Of a stretch of DNA of 64,000 nt, positions 8,865 to 16,613 are shown one piece after another; the first letter of the stretch is position 1; the number at the start of each line of letters is the position of its first letter. A program made the translations under genes and the position numbers. The notes beneath the pieces were generated by a model. The model searched no databases. It was not told the origin of the DNA and worked only from the letters and a program-made list of their open reading frames with translations. Origin of the DNA: Bacillota bacterium. GTDB taxonomy: Bacteria; Bacillota; Clostridia; Lachnospirales; Lachnospiraceae. The stretch is taken from the NCBI GenBank assembly GCA_023415635.1, contig JAEZJV010000068.1, positions 62,001-126,000 on the forward strand, given 5' to 3'.

Positions 8865-10283
8865 TTACCAGTTGGTGTGATAGATGCCGTCTCTGTCCTT
8901 GCGTTCATAGGTATGTGCTCCGAAATAGTCTCTTTGTGCCTGTATAAGATTCATCGGCAGCTCACTGCATCGATACCCATCATAATAGGACAATGCACTG
9001 GTAAAGGCAGGAATACTGATACCGTTTTGAACTGCTGTAATGATTACCTCCCGCCAATCCGACTGATAGTCGCGGATGGTATCGGCAAAATATTTTTCCA
9101 TCAGAAGATTAGATAAATCAGGTTTTCTCTCATAAGCATCGGCAATTTTATTGAGAAACTGTGCACGGATGATACAGCCACCCCTAAAAATCTTTGCAAT
9201 ATTGCCAAAATTAAGTTGCCAGCCAAGCTGATCCGAAGCTCCCTTCAACAGATCAAAGCCCTGGGCATAGGCGCATATCTTTCCGGAATACAGAGCTTTT
9301 CGTACTGCTTCGATAAAGACCTTTTCGTTCTTGACAGAACCCCCTGGCTGTTTTATCGATGCCTGCAATACCTTAGCAGCTTCAGTTCGCTCCTGCTTCA
9401 TCGAGGAAAGATATCGTGCATAGACTGCTTCGGTAATGGTGGGAGTGGGAATACCTAAATCCAGTGATATTTGACCGGTCCATTTTCCTGTTCCCTTCTG
9501 ACCTGCCACATCCAATATACGATTCACCAGATAATCCTCACTCAATGCATCCTTCTTGCCAAATATAGCAGCAGTAATTTCAATCAGATAGCTATTCAAT
9601 TCTCCTCTGTTCCATTCTATAAAAATCTTCTGAAGCTCCGGCGGTGACAGATTAAGTACCTTTTGGAGAATATCATAAGCTTCTGCAATCAACTGCATAT
9701 CTGCATACTCTATTCCGTTATGGACCATTTTTACAAAATGCCCTGCACCATTCTCTCCGATATACGTGGAACAGGGTTCTCCCTCTGCCTTAGCGGAGAT
9801 GGCTGTAAGCACCTCTTCCATCCTGTGATATGCTTCAGGACTACCGCCGGGCATGATGGACGGTCCTTTTCTTGCTCCTTCCTCCCCTCCTGAAATACCC
9901 GTCCCCAGGAAAAGGATATCCCGAGCCATAAGCTCCTTGCTTCTTCGTATGGTATCCTCATAATAGGAATTACCTCCGTCCATCAATATATCTCCTTTGG
10001 ACAACAAAGGCAGGAGCTGTCTGATTGTATCATCCACGGCAGCTCCTGCCTTAACCATCATGATAATCCTCCGAGGGACCTCCAAAGACGCAACAAAATC
10101 CTCCAGTGAATAACAGCCTTCTATATTACCACTGAAATCCTCCTCTGAGATTTCCTCTAAAAGCTCCTTTGTCTTCTGTGAAGACCGATTATATACCGAT
10201 ACCATAAACCCATGTTCAGCAATGTTTAATGCAAGATTCTTACCCATAACGGCTAGTCCTATTACACCGATTTGCCTTTTCAT
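8865..10283 (-). CDS. gnd: 6-phosphogluconate dehydrogenase, decarboxylating
   Basis: Converts 6-phosphogluconate to ribulose-5-phosphate, CO2 and NAD(P)H. 472 residues, the usual length of the long dimeric form. N-terminal Rossmann motif GLAVMGKNLALNIAEHG (cofactor), then GGNSYYEDT, GTGISGGEEGA and the catalytic-lysine region HFVKMVHNGIEYADMQ. The C-terminal helical domain is complete. Start at 10283 with GGAGGAAG 5 nt upstream. First gene of the gnd-zwf-cyclase operon; an FNR/CRP-like palindrome lies about 285 bp upstream at 10565-10578. Confidence 0.96.
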   Translation of the reverse strand: MKRQIGVIGLAVMGKNLALNIAEHGFMVSVYNRSSQKTKELLEEISEEDFSGNIEGCYSLEDFVASLEVPRRIIMMVKAGAAVDDTIRQLLPLLSKGDILMDGGNSYYEDTIRRSKELMARDILFLGTGISGGEEGARKGPSIMPGGSPEAYHRMEEVLTAISAKAEGEPCSTYIGENGAGHFVKMVHNGIEYADMQLIAEAYDILQKVLNLSPPELQKIFIEWNRGELNSYLIEITAAIFGKKDALSEDYLVNRILDVAGQKGTGKWTGQISLDLGIPTPTITEAVYARYLSSMKQERTEAAKVLQASIKQPGGSVKNEKVFIEAVRKALYSGKICAYAQGFDLLKGASDQLGWQLNFGNIAKIFRGGCIIRAQFLNKIADAYERKPDLSNLLMEKYFADTIRDYQSDWREVIITAVQNGISIPAFTSALSYYDGYRCSELPMNLIQAQRDYFGAHTYERKDRDGIYHTNW

Positions 10284-10834
10284 ATTTCTTCCTCCTTATT
10301 GATAGACGGTACTCCAATTTCTTAAGCATATCATATTATCGGATTCCTTCTGTGAGTTAAGTACTTTTAATCTGCTTCTATTATACTGTATTACCATAGC
10401 AGACTGATTGCTCATTCATAGCTTTCTCATCCCTTCCATGCATTATCCTATATTAATTCCACGGATAATATTCAAAGGTCGGCCAGATTAATAATTAGTA
10501 CTAATTCATCATTTTTGATAATATGCTTTCCAGTATACTTTATCACTATTTAATAAATTTTACCGTGATTTAAATCACAGCTGCATAAGATTTAAGGAGG
10601 TGTAACGGATAAATTGATATACTCAAAGACCTGTGGCAGCAATATAGCGTATCCGGTGTGCACCTTGTATTGTTTTTGAAGCCCTGCAATACAAAAGGGA
10701 CCTTCGAAATTTATGCTCCGACCCCAAAAAAGCCAGAACAAAATCTAACTTTTAGTGACCCTCTCATAACTTTCCCTGTCCCTCTATGTATCATAATATA
10801 GCGCTACGATTTTTTTGCTTATCCCATTTTTTAG
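10284..10834. other. Intergenic region holding the gnd promoter zone and unexplained sequence
   Basis: 551 bp between gnd and the nitronate monooxygenase-like gene. Seen: the palindrome at 10565-10578; a TATACT hexamer on the minus strand at 10532-10537 that could be the -10 of a gnd promoter with no clear -35; a plus-strand AAGGAGG near 10605 with no good ORF after it; and a hairpin-forming repeat, TTGTATTG...CAATACAA, around 10668-10695. I see no supportable gene. Confidence 0.4.
10565..10578. promoter_or_regulatory. Perfect 14-bp FNR/CRP-type palindrome
   Basis: GTGATTTAAATCAC is its own complement. It contains TGAT-N4-ATCA, the core of the FNR half-sites (TTGAT-N4-ATCAA), and also fits the CRP spacing GTGA-N6-TCAC. 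An FNR-like regulator is encoded 1.5 kb away at 12071-12784. Its centre lies about 40-46 bp upstream of the start expected from the TATACT at 10532-10537, near the position of an activator site for the gnd operon. The function is inferred. Confidence 0.5.
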
Positions 10835-11896
10835 TTAATACCTAAGCTCATCAAAAATTTCCTTTACCGTAGTGATCTCCTTTAGCCGATGAACCTTCTC
10901 ACCGCAGAAGATAAGGCCTTCATCAATATTCCCCCTCACGGCATTAATCAGAGCCTTCGTAATACAATAGGGAGTCTCCTTCGGATTACAGTGTTCAAGG
11001 CAATTAAAGCATTTTGTTACTGCAATTCTCCCCTCAGCTACAGTTCGTAGAAATGGATTCAGGATGGCTCTTCCAGGCATTCCGACAGGACTAATCACAA
11101 TTTTGACATCCTCCTTCGATGCATTTAGGTAAGCCTGTTTATATTCTATGCTGGCATCACATTCCTTAGTGACAACAAAGCGGGTCGCAATCTGTACTCC
11201 GTCCGCCCCCAGCTCTATTGCATGCCTGATGTCTGTCTGATCAAAGATGCCACCGGCAACAATCACAGGAATATTGGTCTGATATTTTTCCTCATATTCC
11301 TTTTTACATTGGACAATCTCCATAATTTCTTTATCATATTTAAGCTCCTCCAAATGCTCCAGCTGTTCCTTCGTAAAACCAAGATGTCCTCCTGCCAGAG
11401 GACCCTCGATTACAATAAAATCCGGGGTTCTCCGGTATTTCTTGTCCCAGAGCTTTAGCAGTACCGAAGTCGCCCGGATACTTGATACGATAGGAGCAAT
11501 CTTTGTAGGAAAGCCCTTTACCAGCTCCGGTAAAGTGATTGGCAGCCCTGCACCGGATATAATGACATCAGCTCCGCCTTCACAGGCTGCCCTAACATAT
11601 CTGTTATACTGCTTGGTTGCCACCATGATATTAACACCGAGGATTCCCTCCGGTGCAATTTCTCTCGCTAATTTTAAATGTTTCTTAATTGCTGTCAGAT
11701 TACTTTCTATCTGGTGTTGATCAAAATCAGGTTCGTCATATCCGATTTGCGCAGTTGAGATTATTCCGATACCGCCTTCTCTCGCTACAGCTCCGGCAAG
11801 TCCGGAGCGGCTCACTCCTACACCCATGCCTCCCTGAATAATTGGGATTTTTGCTGTCAATTCTCCCAGGATCAATGGTTTCATCTCCATATTCAC
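10835..11896 (-). CDS. Nitronate monooxygenase / NPD-family FMN protein
   Basis: About 353-residue TIM-barrel flavoprotein of the 2-nitropropane dioxygenase family. Seen: the N-terminal FMN loop IPIIQGGMGVGVS, a central GPLAGGHLGF with the family His, and IPVIVAGGIFDQTDI with GADGVQIATRF for the FMN phosphate. A cysteine-bearing C-terminal segment (KCFNCLEHCNPKETPYC) is typical of the clostridial subgroup. FabK enoyl-ACP reductases share this fold, but no fab genes are nearby, so the physiological substrate is open. Start chosen as GTG at 11896, 7 nt after AGAAAGG; a TTG at 11947 or ATG at 11890 are alternatives. Confidence 0.82.
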   Translation of the reverse strand: MNMEMKPLILGELTAKIPIIQGGMGVGVSRSGLAGAVAREGGIGIISTAQIGYDEPDFDQHQIESNLTAIKKHLKLAREIAPEGILGVNIMVATKQYNRYVRAACEGGADVIISGAGLPITLPELVKGFPTKIAPIVSSIRATSVLLKLWDKKYRRTPDFIVIEGPLAGGHLGFTKEQLEHLEELKYDKEIMEIVQCKKEYEEKYQTNIPVIVAGGIFDQTDIRHAIELGADGVQIATRFVVTKECDASIEYKQAYLNASKEDVKIVISPVGMPGRAILNPFLRTVAEGRIAVTKCFNCLEHCNPKETPYCITKALINAVRGNIDEGLIFCGEKVHRLKEITTVKEIFDELRY

Positions 11897-11961
11897 AACC
11901 ATACCTTTCTCTGCTGATGCATCAAATCTATTTGCTTTGATTATCAAACTATTTGCTTTCG

Positions 11962-11989
11962 ATAAACCGGTGCTTCCACCGGTTTATCA
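11962..11989. repeat. 28-bp near-perfect palindrome (12-bp arms)
   Basis: GATAAACCGGTG (11962-11973) and its exact complement (11978-11989) flank a CTTC tetraloop, upstream of the nitronate monooxygenase-like gene and downstream of the FNR-like gene. No T-run follows in either direction, so it is not a standard terminator. It may be an operator or a transcript-stabilising hairpin. Confidence 0.7.
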
Positions 11990-12044
11990 ATATTATATAG
12001 TTTTGCAGAGTCGTTGTCAATATGTCATAGTTTATTATTCTATT

Positions 12045-12069
12045 TTATATAGTATTGATTACTATATAA
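12045..12069. repeat. AT-rich inverted repeat after the FNR-like gene
   Basis: TTATATAGTA at 12045-12054 and its complement at 12060-12069 around a 5-nt loop, directly after the stop codon of the FNR-like gene. The stem is all A/T except two pairs and no strong T-run follows, so it is at best a weak terminator. Confidence 0.4.
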
Positions 12070-12070
12070 A

Positions 12071-12784
12071 CTACACTCCTGCTATATGAACCAGCGCCTC
12101 CCTGTTGAGGATAAGAATGGTTCTGTTATTGATTGAACGAATAACTCCCTCATTTTCCAGTTGTCCAAGCTTACGACTTACTGTCTCTCTGGCAACTCCA
12201 AGGTAATTCGCGATACCCTCTCTGCTTAAAGGCAGTTGGATCAATATCCCTTCCTCCTCTGACGAGCCATATTTTTCAGCAAATTCAAGAAGGATTCCTC
12301 CAATCCGGTTATCCACGTTGCGGACCCCCATCCCCTGCATTGCATTTTCCAGACGAGCCATTCTCTCTCCTAATTCTGCAATAATTTTGATCGCAATATC
12401 AGGAAATTGATACAAAAGCTTTTGAAACCGGCTCTTTGACAACATACAGATCTTTACAGTCTGCAGGGCTTCCACGTTATAGGTAGCAGTATGATCTGTC
12501 AGAAGATTCTGTTCTCCAAAGAAATCACCCTCAGAGAATACATAGATAATCTGTTCCCTGCCGTCCGTTGTATATTTGAAGGCCTTTGCGCTGCCTTCAT
12601 TCAGGATGACAATATAATCCGATGCCTCTCCCTCATGTAACAGCAGCTCTCCCCTTTTATACTCCCTATGGTTAATCAGCTCGGATAATTTTCCGACTTC
12701 CTCAGCACTTAAGGATGAAAAGATTGGGACCTTTTTCATGCACAGATCATTATGACAGTATCCGCAATGACAGGAAGCATTCAT
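12071..12784 (-). CDS. FNR-like Crp/Fnr-family regulator with Fe-S-type cysteines
   Basis: 237-residue transcription factor: cyclic-nucleotide-like beta-barrel (about 20-130), dimer helix and C-terminal winged helix (about 185-215). Cysteines at 5, 7, 10 and 15 precede VPIF, and a further Cys at 113 aligns by eye with Cys122 of E. coli FNR. FNR uses Cys20, 23, 29 and 122 to hold an oxygen-labile 4Fe-4S cluster. The recognition helix reads RETVSR (199-204), with the E-xx-SR residues that give FNR its TTGAT preference. The start overlaps the end of the HAD gene by 4 bp, so the two are translationally coupled. Oxygen or redox sensing is inferred. Confidence 0.88.
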   Translation of the reverse strand: MNASCHCGYCHNDLCMKKVPIFSSLSAEEVGKLSELINHREYKRGELLLHEGEASDYIVILNEGSAKAFKYTTDGREQIIYVFSEGDFFGEQNLLTDHTATYNVEALQTVKICMLSKSRFQKLLYQFPDIAIKIIAELGERMARLENAMQGMGVRNVDNRIGGILLEFAEKYGSSEEEGILIQLPLSREGIANYLGVARETVSRKLGQLENEGVIRSINNRTILILNREALVHIAGV

Positions 12785-13503
12785 AGTATGTTATCTCCTT
12801 GGTTCATTTTATCGATGATCGCCGCAACCTCTTTTATCTCATAGGCAATCGGGTATTTACAATTTTCTCTCTTTCTTTTTCTATCCATAAGAATCGGATG
12901 AAATCCCATCTTCACGGCGTTGGCGAGATTTTTATCTGAATCATCCACAAATACGGAATTTTCAGGCTTCAGCTTCAATTCCTCGATTGCAATTTGGAAC
13001 AGCTGTACATTATCCTTGCAGATTCCATAATCACTGGAGATAATCAGACCGTTCAAATGCTCTTCGATCCTGTAATTGGTCAGAAGTCGACGCAGTGACG
13101 GCCAATTATCGGATAAAATTGCAATTCGGTAGCTTTTCTTCATATCAGGCAGTTCTTTCAAAACATCCTCGTAAATTCCGATCCGTTCATCATTTAAGAC
13201 AAGATCCTGAGCCAGAGCGGCTGCTTTCTGATCGACGTTCTTACTGATGCCAAAGCCAGTGAGAAGCTTCTGATAGAAGACGCTGAAATGCTCTATCTCC
13301 TTCTCCTGCGTATGCATCAGATGTTCCTCATTCAGATGTCGGTAAGCAACAGCAATAACCTTCTTCTTTTTATAATAATGTAATCCAATCCTAAGTAAAT
13401 CACCCATTGTCAAAAGCCTTCTTGATTCCGGTGTAAGAAACCAATTGCCGCTCCTTGGATAAGCCAATACATAACCGAAATCAAAAACTATATTTTCAAT
13501 CAT
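12781..13503 (-). CDS. HAD-superfamily hydrolase (subfamily IA)
   Basis: 240-residue phosphatase-like protein. Motif I is VFDFGYVL (nucleophile Asp; the second Asp replaced by Gly, as in the YihX-like branch), motif II is ILSDN, and motif IV is VFVDDSDKN, with the motif III Lys before it. The substrate is not readable; sugar phosphates are usual in this branch. Start at 13503 because GGAGG lies 5 nt upstream; the in-frame ATG at 13515 overlaps that binding site. First gene of a two-gene operon with the FNR-like regulator. Confidence 0.85.
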   Translation of the reverse strand: MIENIVFDFGYVLAYPRSGNWFLTPESRRLLTMGDLLRIGLHYYKKKKVIAVAYRHLNEEHLMHTQEKEIEHFSVFYQKLLTGFGISKNVDQKAAALAQDLVLNDERIGIYEDVLKELPDMKKSYRIAILSDNWPSLRRLLTNYRIEEHLNGLIISSDYGICKDNVQLFQIAIEELKLKPENSVFVDDSDKNLANAVKMGFHPILMDRKRKRENCKYPIAYEIKEVAAIIDKMNQGDNIL

Positions 13504-13604
13504 ATCTTCCTCCATCCGTATGCAGGTCTTTATGTAGCTAAGCTGTGACTCCTAATTCTAGCGCATTAGTTATGATTACACAACAGTATGATTCCTTCCC
13601 TTCT

Positions 13605-14060
13605 CTATCGTGTCAAATTATGGGAAGCCCTGTGGATATATGCCAAAATCAGCCGTAAACCTAAACCCAGCAATAAATGGATTATAAAGAACAGAAGGAG
13701 GAATATTCGGGATATATTATAACTCTTTGCAAAGTATAAAAACAATAAGAAGAAAGCAATTCCCAGGATATCAGCAAGAATGACCGCAGGTATCTCCCTC
13801 CAGCGTTTTATTTTATCCTTAGGTCTATATAATCTCAGCAGGTAATAAATAATCAGATACAGCGGTATCAGAAATATCAGTTGCTTTGCATAGTTCTGCA
13901 AAGAACCATACCTGCTGTACTTCCCTATCTGAAAAAAGGGTAGCTCCTTCAAACCACTTTCAAAACGCAGATAGTATGCCATAATATATGCTATCACCAG
14001 AGTTACGGCATCGGCAACCATGTAAACGATCCTCCATATTCTTTGACTATCCTTCTTCAT
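13605..14060 (-). CDS. Orphan membrane domain of a polyprenyl glycosylphosphotransferase
   Basis: 151 residues with four strongly hydrophobic segments (about 10-27, 58-78, 92-110, 115-137). The pattern (D-A at the first helix, AYYLRFESG at its exit, LYRPKDKIKRWRE after helix 2, ISRIFLLLFF in the last) matches the N-terminal membrane domain of WcaJ/EpsL-type sugar-phosphate transferases. Those proteins continue with a Rossmann-like and a catalytic bacterial sugar transferase domain; both are absent here and nothing in 13516-13604 resembles them. So it is a truncated relic or a stand-alone membrane protein. It has a good binding site (GAGGGG) and an intact frame. Confidence 0.6.
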   Translation of the reverse strand: MKKDSQRIWRIVYMVADAVTLVIAYIMAYYLRFESGLKELPFFQIGKYSRYGSLQNYAKQLIFLIPLYLIIYYLLRLYRPKDKIKRWREIPAVILADILGIAFFLLFLYFAKSYNISRIFLLLFFIIHLLLGLGLRLILAYIHRASHNLTR

Positions 14061-14183
14061 AGCATTCCCCTCATATAATATTGTGATATTGTTATAAGAA
14101 ATATCTCCTTCAACCCCAGTAAGATATATTTCTCTGATTACTATCTGTAATTATAATCTATCTATATCCTGAGTTCAATTTAT

Positions 14184-14386
14184 TTTACAAATGATGCTTG
14201 TTTTCTTTACAAATGATGCTTGTTTTCTTAATATACTTATTCTCACTTTCCTAATAAATAAATGCTCACTTTCTTAATAATCTAATGCTCACTTTCTTAA
14301 TAATCTAATGTTCACTTTCTTAATAAACTTATGCTCATTTTCATATTAAACTAAAACTCATTTCTTATTAAAGTAATGCTCGTTTC
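14184..14386. repeat. Degenerate 22-23 bp tandem repeat, nine units
   Basis: Units begin at 14184, 14206, 14228, 14252, 14274, 14297, 14320, 14343 and 14365. The first two (14184-14205, 14206-14227) are identical 22-mers. Units 5 and 6 (14274-14296, 14297-14319) differ at one base. Later units begin TTAATAA and end TCACTTTC with drift. The array is AT-rich and non-coding, just upstream of the orphan membrane gene (start 14060) and beyond the 3' end of the V-ATPase operon. Confidence 0.85.
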
Positions 14387-14463
14387 TTAAGGTAATCATA
14401 AAGTTTCAGTCGTCTGACAGTTATAGATGTTTACTTCACAGAGATTGACAATATCAGAACAAT

Positions 14464-14528
14464 AGACCTGCGGGTAATCAATCCGATGCCCGCTTGACGC
14501 AGACACAATAGATGATTATCGGCAGGTC
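14464..14528 (-). terminator. Nested inverted repeat at the 3' end of the V-ATPase 1 operon
   Basis: AGACCTGC (14464-14471) pairs with GCAGGTCT (14521-14528), enclosing a second G/C pairing (GCGGG with CCCGC, about 14470-14493). It starts 20 bp beyond the subunit D stop. No T-run follows on the minus strand, so it could be a processing or stability structure and not a classical terminator. Confidence 0.45.
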
Positions 14529-14547
14529 TAATTCCTTCTCTTATTCC

Positions 14548-15225
14548 TTATACTTCAAAATGGTTTTGATAGCGCTCATTATAGTGATGAGCCTGTTCCA
14601 GCATCATATCTTTCACCTTCATCAATCGGACCTGAGTACTTCGCTCATTCTCATCCAGCTTCATGATGATATATTTAATATTTTCTTTCAGCTCCGGAAT
14701 CATGACATGCTCCAATGCGTTTACACGACGCCTTGTCTTCTCGATCTCGGCAGCCATAAGCTGACAGGATTTCTCAATCTCGGCAAGTCGAAGCATATCC
14801 GGAAGGATATCCTGCAAAGATTTCACTGCATCATCCAAGTCACTGGAGGTAAAAGCAAAGCCATAAGGATAGATATCGTTGGTATCCGGAGTTTTTGTAT
14901 TATATTCAAATTTCGGTATCTCCACACTCATGACATTACGCTTTCCGGCTTCGAGATATACCTCCTGCTTCGGTGCCATCAAGGCTACATTCAGTACCTC
15001 ATCCTGCATCGAGGAGCGTGCCAAGACAAAGTTCTTGTTGGCAGCCAATATTCCCTTCTCCACCTTTTCACGAAGTGCTTTATTCTCACGAACCAAATCC
15101 AGGAATTGGCGCATCAGCTCATCCCGCTTATCCTTTAGCAATTTATGTCCGCGGATTGCCGTTACCAGCTTCTTCTTGAGCTTTGTCAGCTCCATTCGTG
15201 TCGGATTTACATGTGCCTTAGCCAA
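14548..15225 (-). CDS. ntpD: V-type ATPase subunit D (operon 1)
   Basis: 225-residue central rotor-stalk subunit of V1. N-terminal family signature NPTRMELTKLKKKL, long N- and C-terminal coiled coils and the C-terminal RRRVNALEHVMIPEL motif of subunit D. The start is TTG at 15225 with a perfect AAGGAGGTG upstream. It is the last gene of operon 1, 14 nt after B. It runs about 17 residues longer than its operon 2 counterpart. Confidence 0.95.
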   Translation of the reverse strand: MAKAHVNPTRMELTKLKKKLVTAIRGHKLLKDKRDELMRQFLDLVRENKALREKVEKGILAANKNFVLARSSMQDEVLNVALMAPKQEVYLEAGKRNVMSVEIPKFEYNTKTPDTNDIYPYGFAFTSSDLDDAVKSLQDILPDMLRLAEIEKSCQLMAAEIEKTRRRVNALEHVMIPELKENIKYIIMKLDENERSTQVRLMKVKDMMLEQAHHYNERYQNHFEV

Positions 15226-15239
15226 TGAAAAGCACCTCC

Positions 15240-16613
15240 TTATACCTTACCGTAATATTGATCCAGTAATTCATCCTTTATTCTCTTAAGCTCTGTTCTG
15301 GGTAGGATATTCAGGAGCTTCCAGCCAAGATTCAGAGTTTCTTCAATATCACGATTTGTATGATAGCCCTGGGATACATACTCCTTTTCAAAGGCATCGG
15401 AGAACTTCGCATAGAGCTTATCAATATCCGTCAGAGCTGCTTCGCCGAGCACCACCATCAATTCCTTAGCTTCCTTTCCTCTGGCATAAGCCGCAAAGAT
15501 CTGGTTCATGGTATTGGCATGGTCCTTTCGGGTCTTACCCTCTCCAATTCCCTTATCCTTCAGACGGGACAGAGAAGGTAATACGTCGATTGGCGGTTGC
15601 ATATTCTGGCGGTATAAGTCACGGCTTAATATGATCTGGCCCTCTGTAATATATCCGGTTAAGTCGGGAATTGGATGAGTCTTATCATCCTCCGGCATGG
15701 TTAGAATCGGGATCATCGTAATAGAACCGGTCTTTCCCTTCTTTCTTCCCGCTCTCTCATAGAGGGATGCCAGGTCCGTATACATATAACCGGGATAACC
15801 ACGGCGTCCCGGAACCTCCTTGCGGGCTGCAGACACCTCACGAAGGGAATCCGCATAGTTCGTAATGTCCGTAAGAATGACAAGTACATGCATATCCTTC
15901 TCGAATGCAAGATATTCTGCTGCGGTCAGCGCCATACGAGGGGTGGAGATACGTTCCACAGCAGGATCATTTGCCAGATTAACAAACATGACGGTACGGT
16001 CAATCGCACCGGTCTCACGGAAGCTTTCTGTAAAGAAATTCGCTTCCTCGAAGGTAATACCCATCGCAGCAAATACAACGGCAAAGGGCTCCGTGGTACC
16101 ACGCACCTTAGCTTGACGTGCAATCTGAGCTGCAAGCTCGGCATGAGGCAGACCGCTTGCAGAAAAGATCGGAAGCTTCTGTCCTCGCACCAGAGTATTC
16201 AGACCGTCTATCGCTGAAACTCCTGTCTGGATAAATTCCTGGGGGTAATTTCTTGCGGCAGGATTCATCGGTAGGCCATTGATATCCATACGTTTTTCAG
16301 GCAATATCTCTGGTCCGTCATCAATCGGTCTTCCCAGACCGTCGAACACACGGCTCAGCATATCCTCACTTACACCAAGCTCCATGCTACGGCCAAGGAA
16401 ACGCACCTTACTGCTGGCAAGATTAATTCCGGCTGAGCTTTCAAATAACTGAACGAGGGCATTTCCTCCATCAATCTCAAGAACACGGCATCTACGCTTC
16501 TCACCATTCGCCAGTTCGATCTCAGCAAGCTCATCAAAGGCTACATTTTCTACACCCTGTACTAACATAAGAGGACCTGCTACCTCTCGAATGGTTCTAT
16601 ATTCCTTTGGCAT
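15240..16613 (-). CDS. ntpB: V-type ATPase subunit B (operon 1)
   Basis: 457-residue non-catalytic nucleotide-binding subunit of the V1 hexamer. Typical family segments: an N-terminal barrel, NPAARNYPQEFIQTGVSAID, a region like Walker A that is not a true P-loop (FSASGLPHAELAAQI), MPEDDKTHPIPDLTGYITEGQI and SRLKDKGIGEGKTR. Its start overlaps the stop of subunit A by one base (TAATG), which points to coupled translation and A:B stoichiometry control. Confidence 0.96.
   Translation of the reverse strand: MPKEYRTIREVAGPLMLVQGVENVAFDELAEIELANGEKRRCRVLEIDGGNALVQLFESSAGINLASSKVRFLGRSMELGVSEDMLSRVFDGLGRPIDDGPEILPEKRMDINGLPMNPAARNYPQEFIQTGVSAIDGLNTLVRGQKLPIFSASGLPHAELAAQIARQAKVRGTTEPFAVVFAAMGITFEEANFFTESFRETGAIDRTVMFVNLANDPAVERISTPRMALTAAEYLAFEKDMHVLVILTDITNYADSLREVSAARKEVPGRRGYPGYMYTDLASLYERAGRKKGKTGSITMIPILTMPEDDKTHPIPDLTGYITEGQIILSRDLYRQNMQPPIDVLPSLSRLKDKGIGEGKTRKDHANTMNQIFAAYARGKEAKELMVVLGEAALTDIDKLYAKFSDAFEKEYVSQGYHTNRDIEETLNLGWKLLNILPRTELKRIKDELLDQYYGKV

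Noticed and set aside
10615..10683. Possible 22-codon TTG-started peptide after AAGGAGG
   Set aside because: Spacing of about 13 nt is poor, the start codon is weak and the peptide has no recognisable feature.
12045..12069. AT-rich hairpin as a terminator of the FNR-like gene
   Set aside because: Too weak a stem and no T-run; kept only as an inverted repeat.
14184..14386. The tandem array as a CRISPR locus
   Set aside because: Units are contiguous with no unique spacers, and no cas genes are present.
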